Below are positions 9,458 to 16,627 of a DNA stretch of 64,000 bases, piece by piece (position 1 is the first letter of the stretch; every line of letters starts with the position of its first letter). Source of the stretch: Pseudomonas tohonis (GTDB lineage Bacteria > Pseudomonadota > Gammaproteobacteria > Pseudomonadales > Pseudomonadaceae); the NCBI RefSeq assembly GCF_012767755.2, contig NZ_AP023189.1:6450001-6514000 (forward strand), read 5' to 3'. The notes below the pieces were generated by a model. The model ran no database searches and was not told where the DNA came from. It saw only the letters and a program-made list of their open reading frames with translations. The translations under genes and the position numbers were made by a program.

Positions 9458-10273
9458 TTTAAATCCTACTTAATTTAATACGCGAAAAGCGACTCACTTC
9501 ATTACATAGCGTTAACAAGACAGTCTTCAGATAATGTAAGAACGACCACAAGAACTTCCACGCAATGGGGAAATACATCCACCCTAAACCACCAACGTAA
9601 CTTGGGTCATAAATCGACAGCTCTTCCAAACATATGTAACTGCGACCCCACCCGAAAAGTACGCACCACCTATTTATCTAATGGAAGACACTTCACAACA
9701 CTAGCGACATCTCTATACCCGCAGCCGGCTACTAGGCAAGCTCTCAAATCCACTCCATCGCGGCAACTGCTTAGCAAAGGATCAGGATGACCGCCACAAA
9801 ATAACCCCAGAGCGTCCAGTGCAAATTAGACACCTCAAGGCAATCCCTTTTATGCGAAAAACTATTGGAGCAGACCTCATTTCTGAACTCACCTCACCCT
9901 CATTAAACATGTCATGACCGGACACAATACTCGCATGATCATCGAGGAATATTTACCGCCCACCGAACTTATAACTCTTGCGAAAAAATACACTTCACTA
10001 CCTACAATGGATTTTTCTAGCTATGCAAGAGCTACTCAGCTGAGCTGTACAACTTATAACCGAACCACCCACTCAGTCTCGGGCCTGATATATATCTATA
10101 TCCCCAGATCACCAATTACAGCTTCAGGGGAAAAATTAATTATCGGCATATTTCATTAGCGCCACTTAAAGACACCACCATAACTTAATCACCAACTCCC
10201 ATACCCACAAGAAATCACAGCCAGCTCACGACCCCCTTGCCCACCACAATCCCAGTATCAGAGGTGGCATCCA
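9458..10273. other. AT-rich stretch without a supported gene
   Basis: About 800 bases between the PAAR gene and the immunity-gene remnant hold no reading frame that I can support on either strand. The stretch is much richer in A and T than the T6SS core and has stops in all frames at short spacing. A plus-strand frame of about 80 codons (9914-10159) has no good ribosome site and no recognisable features. The stretch probably consists of decayed cargo DNA plus the promoter for the PAAR-tssM genes. Confidence 0.6.
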
Positions 10274-10352
10274 TCAAGCACTTACTTCGCCCCCCTCATA
10301 CGCCTGATGGCTTGTATGTCCAGAACCATCACAGCCTTAATAAAAATGCGCA
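10274..10352 (-). pseudogene. C-terminal remnant of a third immunity-family gene
   Basis: Read on the minus strand, the end of this fragment gives GHTSHQAYEGGEVSA followed by a stop. The end of the intact gene at 10938-11465 gives GHAYISDQAYEGLEKEVSD followed by a stop. Nucleotides also align with small gaps from the stop codon over roughly 80 bases (for example CCCCTCATA-GC-TGAT-GCTT). An in-frame stop (10337-10339) and length differences show that the fragment is dead. It lies just downstream of the second intact family member, so the locus once held at least three tandem copies. Confidence 0.75.
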
Positions 10353-10405
10353 CACAACTAATTCAAGCATTGCCCAACCCTCTAATTCTCTGCTCAAAAA
10401 ATCAC

Positions 10406-10912
10406 TCACCACCTATTCTTTAACATAGCCTTCCCATCTAACCTAACAAGGGAGCCGACTTGCTCTTCCTTAGCACCACTTAAAAGCCTCCTCGTCCCTC
10501 CAGAGCCAATTACGACTCCAATCTCATACCTACCTTCAACTAGCCTCCAGCCTTGGAAAACGGTGTAACTAACTCCACGCCGATTGAATGACAAGGAGTA
10601 GTCCCCCATTGCATCGTTTGCCACACCTCCACCCCGTGAATAACCTGAGAAAGAAAAACCTCTCCAAGACTCACTATTCAGCTGCTCTGGATACTGCTCT
10701 TCAATATCCCCAGGCACACCAAGACGATAAACCAAATATCCTTGATTACGCCCTTCGCATAGAGAGACAAATTTTTCCGCATCAGTGACTTTAAATGAAA
10801 ACTGTATAACTTCATCACCCAAACACAAGGAGGATGCCTTCGCCTTATTAAAGCCCCCAAGCCCTACAAACAAAGTCAAAATAACAACCAGGCTATATGA
10901 CAGCCTACTCAT
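10406..10912 (-). CDS. Exported protein, probable T6SS immunity protein (paralogue 2)
   Basis: This 168-residue protein starts MSRLSYSLVVILTLFVGLGG, a signal peptide with cleavage probably after AKA, so it should act in the periplasm. It resembles its upstream neighbour along its length: SLCLGDE against SLCGDDE, a second cysteine (VSLC against ASIC), and GYLVYRLGVPGDIEEQYP against GYVQYRYGKSMRDVEITYP. The two conserved cysteines may form a disulfide. Being periplasmic and tandem after a cell-wall-targeting effector, it is best explained as an immunity protein, either a spare copy or one against a related toxin. No named family was recognised. Confidence 0.72.
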   Translation of the reverse strand: MSRLSYSLVVILTLFVGLGGFNKAKASSLCLGDEVIQFSFKVTDAEKFVSLCEGRNQGYLVYRLGVPGDIEEQYPEQLNSESWRGFSFSGYSRGGGVANDAMGDYSLSFNRRGVSYTVFQGWRLVEGRYEIGVVIGSGGTRRLLSGAKEEQVGSLVRLDGKAMLKNRW

Positions 10913-10937
10913 ATAGACCCCAGCATCACTGGAAATA

Positions 10938-11465
10938 TCAATCAGACACTTCCTTCTCCAGCCCCTCATAAGCTTGATCGCTTATATAAGCATGTCCTGG
11001 TTCATTACAGCTTTCATTAAACACCTCTTCCACCCCTTTCCTAACAACCAGTCTGTACCCCGCAATACCGCCCCCCTCAAACGAGTAAACATACTGACCA
11101 ACTTTAAATTGCAACAACTCCTTCACAGTATAAGAATTGCTTCTAGCTGCATCTGTCACCGAATAAATCTTGAATATACCCCTAGGAGGAATTTTGTTTA
11201 GTGGATATGTAATCTCAACATCTCGCATAGACTTGCCGTATCTATATTGCACATATCCCGCATCTGGACCACCATTCCCTTTTGCACATATAGAGGCAAC
11301 GTTACCCACAAAATCCGAATCACCTCGAGCCTTTATGGCACAACTGATATAAACCATTTCGTCATCACCACACAAAGAAAGACTTAAGTGATTTTCCGCT
11401 CCACCATACCCCGCAAAACAGCAGAGCAGCAGACAAACCACTAACTCTCTCTTAGACCTTTTCAT
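10938..11465 (-). CDS. Exported protein, probable immunity protein for the adjacent effector (paralogue 1)
   Basis: This 175-residue protein has an N-terminal signal peptide (MKRSKRELVVCLLLCCFAGYGG), so it is exported. Its start overlaps the stop of the 921-residue effector gene by four bases (ATGA), the usual arrangement for a toxin-immunity pair. A periplasmic location fits an effector that attacks peptidoglycan. Conserved points shared with the next gene are the SLC-GDDE motif, a second cysteine, and the GYVQYRYGK..DVEITYP block. I know no family name for it; the immunity role is inferred from position, signal peptide and duplication. Confidence 0.78.
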   Translation of the reverse strand: MKRSKRELVVCLLLCCFAGYGGAENHLSLSLCGDDEMVYISCAIKARGDSDFVGNVASICAKGNGGPDAGYVQYRYGKSMRDVEITYPLNKIPPRGIFKIYSVTDAARSNSYTVKELLQFKVGQYVYSFEGGGIAGYRLVVRKGVEEVFNESCNEPGHAYISDQAYEGLEKEVSD

Positions 11466-14227
11466 TTCAAAACCTCTTCAACCCAGAGCTGATTGAAATT
11501 CTGTTTTCTACGCGACCTACTGTCTGTATCCCTATTGACAATATCTGTGATCAAGTCAACTACAAATGGCGCCGAGCCTTTATCTGCTCTTTCATATAAC
11601 TTCTTGTCCAACCAAAAATATGCTGCTGAACGAGCAGCATATTTGGCTCTCACCAAAAAATCTGGAGACGCAATGAAATCCAGGTCGTCACTTGGCCATA
11701 GCGCACTATTTTTTTGGTGCCATTCGGTAAATTTCTGATAATTGTATCGCCCCGTTAAATGCTTTAGGCCACGTCCCCGGTATTTCCAGCCATCCCCACT
11801 TGAAACACCTGTATTACCTAGATTTTCCTGCCCCCCATAAGCACCATTCGCAATTGCTTTGAAATCCTCTATCCCCATAGCCATTCCGTCAGCTTTAATT
11901 TTCCCCTGCAAAACAACAAAACCATGCAAATTAGCTTCATCAGGATTAGACTTGAAGTAGCTAAATTTACTTATCAAAGCACTCACCCTATAACTGAGAT
12001 CCTCCTCCACTCTTAAGGATAATCCCGTTTCCTGCAGAATCTGCGCAAAAAAATGAGCGCGCCTAAGGTGAGTGTCTAACTTATAAAAAACAAGGTGAGA
12101 GTTGAGCTCTTCGGCAATATCCTGCAGGTCCTTATATCGTTCCGCTCCAAGTGCCGGATAAAGTTTACGCATAACTTCCAAGGTAAATGAAAAATCGAAT
12201 TCGCTGAAGCTTCCCATCATTCCTATTGGATGCAGATGCCAAACCTGCCCATCGGTCGGTAGGGCCAAATTCGGTGCGACCGCTTGCCACCAACTCAAAT
12301 TCTCAATCCGCTCTTTCTCCGCCAACCAGTTGATATGTGGCGCTGAACTTCGATGGCCATAAAGATCATCCAGAACATCCCACTTACCCGGTCTCCAGTA
12401 CCAGTCGCTTTCGCTATATATCGCCAGACGGGAAACGGATTGCGCTTGTGCCGGCAAGCGCAGGGCCTGCTGCAGCTGTTCGGCACTCATCACTTCACCA
12501 GGGTTAGGCCCTCGACCGATTAGATCGAACAGACGGTTTCGAATCGGGCCCCGATCTGAGAGATCGGCCAGTTGTGCGGCACGAGCACGATCTTTCTCAC
12601 TGGGCAAAATGCCCTGCACTTTCAATGCGTAGGCTTGGCAGCTTTCCAGACTGTCGCCATTGAGAATTGCTGCATAGCCACTCCAATCCCAGGGGCTATG
12701 CCACTGAGCATTGTTGTCTTCGACCCGCACCCATCCCTTGAGCAGTAAGCCCTCGACGTCGTGCAGAAGGTCATCGAGACGATACCAAGTGCAACCGTCT
12801 TCACCGTTTCGCGCGGGAATGCGAAGGGTCTTCTCGGCCCCCAAACCATCGAGCTGCTGCTTCGGCAAGTGCAGTTCAGCAGCGCTGGTCGGCGTATCTA
12901 CTCCAACGCTGGGGGGGCCAGCGACACTGAAGTACTCCTGATGCGGGACCACTGAGGTGCCTTGGGGTAGCGTCAGCCAAGTCCTTGAGCTGGCTGGCAG
13001 GTGTTTTGCCCAAGCACGACTAACGTCCATGAAGGCTTCTACATCTTCATGACTGAAGACCTCCAGGTGCAGCTGCTGTTGGGGTACTACATCCTCTAGA
13101 TCCTGATAGTTACCAAGATGACCAATAAGCTCGCCCGCACGAATAGGAACCGGCTTATCCAGGACCAGTATCCGGTCCAGAGCATCAGGCTCACGCTCGC
13201 TCATCAGTGATGCGTAATGAAGATACTGGTTTACCCGCTCGAGCTTGCGAAACTGCCCCTCTCCACTGATGGTCACTTCGGTACCTTGCGGCAACTTGAA
13301 GAGCACTTCGGAGTTGCCGTTTGGCTCGGCACGAACGTTGAGCGTGCTGTTGTCCTGATTCAGCTGGACTCGATAGCTACCGGATGCATTCGGCCGAAGG
13401 TTGCTGAAGGCTACATAGCCACGCAGGCTCCCATCAGGATTCTGCAACGCCACAGGACCTGGGCTATCGATCCATTCGCGGAAATCCCCCTGGCCATTGA
13501 TGGTCACGGCGGTCCCGTGTGGCAGCAGACCGATCACCTTGCCTCGGGTCGCTTGGTTCCTGACCCGTAGTCCTACAACACCGGGGCTACCCGCATGGGT
13601 ATCGCGGACATTGGGATTAACCTGATAGCGGGCAGCCAAGGGCCAAAAGCCAGGGCGCGATAACTCCGGCGACTCGGCATACGGCTCCCAGTCCTGCAAG
13701 TGCATGTACAGGCTGAAAAATGTCAGGCTGGGCGGGGTATCGTCTACGCCGGAGATTTCCGGAGCCTGTAACCGATGCCGCACCAAGACGAAGTTTCGCG
13801 AGAAAACTCGCTCTACTGGCTCGCCATCGAGATGGTAGGTAGTGCACGGCGACTGGGTATCTATGCGATAGGCCACAACTTCGCCGTCGGCAAGGCAGCG
13901 CACATATGCCTGGTCCATCGTCCCGGCGGTACCCACATCGAAATGCACACCGAGGTGCCAGTAGCCGTTACGCCCTAATGGGTAATAGCCTCGTTCGGCC
14001 TTAGCTTGCTGTATCAGTTGCTGTAGCGCGTTCGCGCGGGAGCCAAAAGGGTGGCACCAATTCTGGACAGACGCCAGGTGAGCGCTGGAGGGGTCGGCCA
14101 TCCAATGGCCGAGCAATGGCCTACATGTTGCCTGAGGCTCCGACTGGCGCCCGTCAGACCGAAGCTGCTCGTCCAACCATGTACTGGTTGTATCCATGAT
14201 CTGTTGAACCAAGCTCCTGGTATCCAT
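11462..14227 (-). CDS. T6SS effector candidate: M23-like / SH3 / GH19-type peptidoglycan hydrolase
   Basis: This 921-residue protein follows vgrG and is probably delivered by it. Residues 85-180 and 365-392 look like two halves of an M23 (lysostaphin-like) fold: GYWHLGVHFDVG, then ADGEVVAY, FSLYMHLQ, and QQLHLEVF. The insert between them holds two bacterial SH3 repeats (about 217-250 and 294-328: VRNQATRGKVIGLL..., LNVRAEPNGNSEVLFKL). The C-terminal third (about 700-921) resembles GH19 lysozyme/chitinase: RRAHFFAQILQETG, with Glu733 the likely acid, then YGGQENLGNTG and GWKYRGRGLKHLTGRYNY. No signal peptide is present, as expected for T6SS delivery. The M23 zinc motifs are incomplete (QLH rather than HLH), so that part may bind rather than cut. 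Confidence 0.8.
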   Translation of the reverse strand: MDTRSLVQQIMDTTSTWLDEQLRSDGRQSEPQATCRPLLGHWMADPSSAHLASVQNWCHPFGSRANALQQLIQQAKAERGYYPLGRNGYWHLGVHFDVGTAGTMDQAYVRCLADGEVVAYRIDTQSPCTTYHLDGEPVERVFSRNFVLVRHRLQAPEISGVDDTPPSLTFFSLYMHLQDWEPYAESPELSRPGFWPLAARYQVNPNVRDTHAGSPGVVGLRVRNQATRGKVIGLLPHGTAVTINGQGDFREWIDSPGPVALQNPDGSLRGYVAFSNLRPNASGSYRVQLNQDNSTLNVRAEPNGNSEVLFKLPQGTEVTISGEGQFRKLERVNQYLHYASLMSEREPDALDRILVLDKPVPIRAGELIGHLGNYQDLEDVVPQQQLHLEVFSHEDVEAFMDVSRAWAKHLPASSRTWLTLPQGTSVVPHQEYFSVAGPPSVGVDTPTSAAELHLPKQQLDGLGAEKTLRIPARNGEDGCTWYRLDDLLHDVEGLLLKGWVRVEDNNAQWHSPWDWSGYAAILNGDSLESCQAYALKVQGILPSEKDRARAAQLADLSDRGPIRNRLFDLIGRGPNPGEVMSAEQLQQALRLPAQAQSVSRLAIYSESDWYWRPGKWDVLDDLYGHRSSAPHINWLAEKERIENLSWWQAVAPNLALPTDGQVWHLHPIGMMGSFSEFDFSFTLEVMRKLYPALGAERYKDLQDIAEELNSHLVFYKLDTHLRRAHFFAQILQETGLSLRVEEDLSYRVSALISKFSYFKSNPDEANLHGFVVLQGKIKADGMAMGIEDFKAIANGAYGGQENLGNTGVSSGDGWKYRGRGLKHLTGRYNYQKFTEWHQKNSALWPSDDLDFIASPDFLVRAKYAARSAAYFWLDKKLYERADKGSAPFVVDLITDIVNRDTDSRSRRKQNFNQLWVEEVLK

Positions 14228-14252
14228 AGCGACTCCTTAATCAATGAGGGCG

Positions 14253-16625
14253 TTAACCGGAAAATGCAGCGTCGTCCTGATGCACCATTGCGGGCTCCAC
14301 CAATGGCGGCATGACCGGCATCGCGGCTGGCTGCGAGGCGCCCCCTTGTCGGTTCACTCGTGCCTTGATAATGAACTCGCCGCTACCCAACTCGACTTCG
14401 CCCGGCGCCAGAGTGAGATAGCTACCCCCACCGTTGAGAACGATCCTCTTCTTGGCGGTGATGTGGATTTCATCCTCGGTGCTGACGATGTCCAGCCCCT
14501 GGCGCGCCAGCAGTTCCAGGCGGTCGTTCTGCGCCTGGATCTGCACCGCGCCCTGGTTGGCGATGAGCTTCAGGCCGAGCTTGCGCACGAACAGGCTGAC
14601 GCCCTCCCCCACCCCGATGAACAGGCGCCTCACCACGCTCAAGGCGGCGTCCTTGCCCGCGTTGGCGATGAGGTTCCGTTCCGCGGCAAGTTGCAGGTGG
14701 CTACCACTGCTGAGCGCGATGCCCTTGGGCGCACTGAGCAGCAGGACGGATGACTTGATCTGCTCCAGGTCCTGCCTGAGCAGGTCGAGCTGCGCCTGCA
14801 CATCGGCCGGCTCGGCATGGGCAAGCTGTGCGTGCTCGGAAAGCGTCTGCATCTCCTCACCGGCGCGTTGCAGCCGGGCGAGTGTGTCCTGCATGGCCAG
14901 CACCTGCCCCTGGGCGCGAGCCTGCTCATCGGCACTGATGTACAGCCCCCTACCCGCCCGCACGGCACCCCAGCCGTCGGTGCGCAGTTCGAAGCCTTCG
15001 CCGCGTTTCTGCCGTTGCCCATCCACCAGGTGGCCGAGGTTGAGCTGGCTCTTGCCGCTGTGCTCGGTGCTGAGCTTGATGTGTTCCTGGCCACGGGTGT
15101 CGTCCAGGCGCAGCTTGTTGTTGGACGGGGTGCGCAGGACGTTGCGCTTGTAGTTCTTCAGGGTGACGAGGTCGGGGTGCCGGCTGTCGTGCAGGGCGAA
15201 GGCGATGAAGCCCCGGTCCGGGTCGCCGCGTTCGAAGGCGATGCCGACCTCGGTGCCCTGGATCAGCGGCAGGTGCAGGCCGTGGGTATCCCCGGCATAG
15301 GCGCGCGCCAGGCGCAGCCACATGCTTTCCTGGCCGGCGGGCCAGGTGTCCTGGTCGAAGAGGAAGTTGACCTTGTAGCGGCCCTCCAGGTCGATGTGGC
15401 TGTAGAGGTCGTCGGCCTGTGCGCTGGTGACGCGAGCCGGGATGGTGCCGGCGATCACGGGGCGCGGCAGCAGCGGCGGGCGAAAGCACACGCTTTCGCT
15501 GTAGGGGATGGCCTCGAAGCGGGCTTCGAAGCTGCGGTCGCGGGCGGCGACGGTGACCAGGCGGGTGATGACGGCGCCAGGGGTGAAGGCCTCGGGCGCG
15601 CCGCCCTCGATCTTCAGCACCTGCCCAGGCGCCAGGGTGGCGCTGCTGGTGCGGCCGCCGAGGCGGGTCTGGTCGTTGAGGTAGCGCTCGTGGGCGAGGC
15701 GGGCATAGAAGTAGCCGCTTTCGCTTTTCAGGTCTTCGTCGCGGGAGCCGGGGTCGTCCAGCTCGATGTAGGGCTCGCCGTAGTGATAAGCCTCGCCGTA
15801 GGTGGTCGGGTCGCCCCGGGTCTGGTCGAGGTCGCCGTCGAGGTAGGCCGTCGCGTCACGCGGGGTGTAGGCGCGGATGCGCAGGTTCCTTTCCACCACG
15901 CCGTGGCTCGATTGCAGGTCCCAGACGGCGTCCTGGCCGCTGCTGGTGGTGCCGGACTGCGGGCGGTAGGGCAGCTGGACGCCGAACCGGTAGTTGCGCT
16001 GGTCATCGTGGAACTCGACGACATCGATGCCCAGGCGCTCGTCGGCGGTGAAGCGGTACCAGATGCCGACCTCGGCCAGCAGGCGCTGGATGAAGGCCAG
16101 GTCGCTCTCGTCGTATTGCATGACCTGCTCGCGCTTGGGGTAGTCGCGCTTGAGGTCGAAGAAGAAGTCCTGCCCGGCCCAGCGGTGGCGGTCGCTGCGC
16201 AGGATCTGCTCGACGATCTCGGGCACCGAGAGGTGCTGATAGATGCGGTACTGCCGGCCTCGCCCGAGCAGGGTCAGGCGCGGCTGCAAGGTGATTTCGT
16301 AGCGGGCCTCGTCGTTGGAGCCGGAGATCCGCCGGAAGCCCGTGACCACGCCGTGCAGGGTGCGCAGCGGCTGGGCCGGCGGCACGCCCAGGCCGGCGAA
16401 GGGCACCGGTTTGGGGGGCGCGAAGAGGCTGAAGCTGGCGGGCTGCCCGACGATGCGCCTGGAGGGGAGGTCGCGCTGGGAGGAGGTGAACTCGACCTGG
16501 TAGGTGAAGGGCTGGCTGAGCGTCTCGTCCCCGACGAAGGCGAGGACGTCGAGCCCGACGTCGAGTTCGCCGACCTGCAGGCGGTGACGGCTGTGATCGA
16601 AGAAATGGCGGAGTTCGGCAAGCAT
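14253..16625 (-). CDS. vgrG: VgrG, T6SS spike protein (TssI)
   Basis: This 790-residue protein has the gp27-like N-terminal part (VGELDVGLDVLAFVGDETLSQPF..., DESDLAFIQRLLAEVGIWYRF) and the gp5-like OB region (WLRLARAYAGDTHGLHLPLIQGTEVGIAFERGDPDRGFI, SNNKLRLDDTRGQEHIKLSTE). It ends with a DUF2345-type beta-helix extension (LLSAPKGIALSSGSHLQLAAERN... IHITAKKRIVLNGGGSYLTL). It trimerises to form the spike that carries PAAR and cargo. ATG 16625 was chosen because GGAGG lies just before it; a TTG two codons upstream is in frame. No catalytic domain is appended, so toxicity should come from the effector encoded next. Confidence 0.94.
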   Translation of the reverse strand: MLAELRHFFDHSRHRLQVGELDVGLDVLAFVGDETLSQPFTYQVEFTSSQRDLPSRRIVGQPASFSLFAPPKPVPFAGLGVPPAQPLRTLHGVVTGFRRISGSNDEARYEITLQPRLTLLGRGRQYRIYQHLSVPEIVEQILRSDRHRWAGQDFFFDLKRDYPKREQVMQYDESDLAFIQRLLAEVGIWYRFTADERLGIDVVEFHDDQRNYRFGVQLPYRPQSGTTSSGQDAVWDLQSSHGVVERNLRIRAYTPRDATAYLDGDLDQTRGDPTTYGEAYHYGEPYIELDDPGSRDEDLKSESGYFYARLAHERYLNDQTRLGGRTSSATLAPGQVLKIEGGAPEAFTPGAVITRLVTVAARDRSFEARFEAIPYSESVCFRPPLLPRPVIAGTIPARVTSAQADDLYSHIDLEGRYKVNFLFDQDTWPAGQESMWLRLARAYAGDTHGLHLPLIQGTEVGIAFERGDPDRGFIAFALHDSRHPDLVTLKNYKRNVLRTPSNNKLRLDDTRGQEHIKLSTEHSGKSQLNLGHLVDGQRQKRGEGFELRTDGWGAVRAGRGLYISADEQARAQGQVLAMQDTLARLQRAGEEMQTLSEHAQLAHAEPADVQAQLDLLRQDLEQIKSSVLLLSAPKGIALSSGSHLQLAAERNLIANAGKDAALSVVRRLFIGVGEGVSLFVRKLGLKLIANQGAVQIQAQNDRLELLARQGLDIVSTEDEIHITAKKRIVLNGGGSYLTLAPGEVELGSGEFIIKARVNRQGGASQPAAMPVMPPLVEPAMVHQDDAAFSG

Positions 16626-16627
16626 GT

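Noticed and set aside
9914-10159. Plus-strand frame of 81 codons in the AT-rich gap
   Set aside because: No ribosome site, no recognised family, and opposite direction to the locus. It may be chance in decayed DNA.
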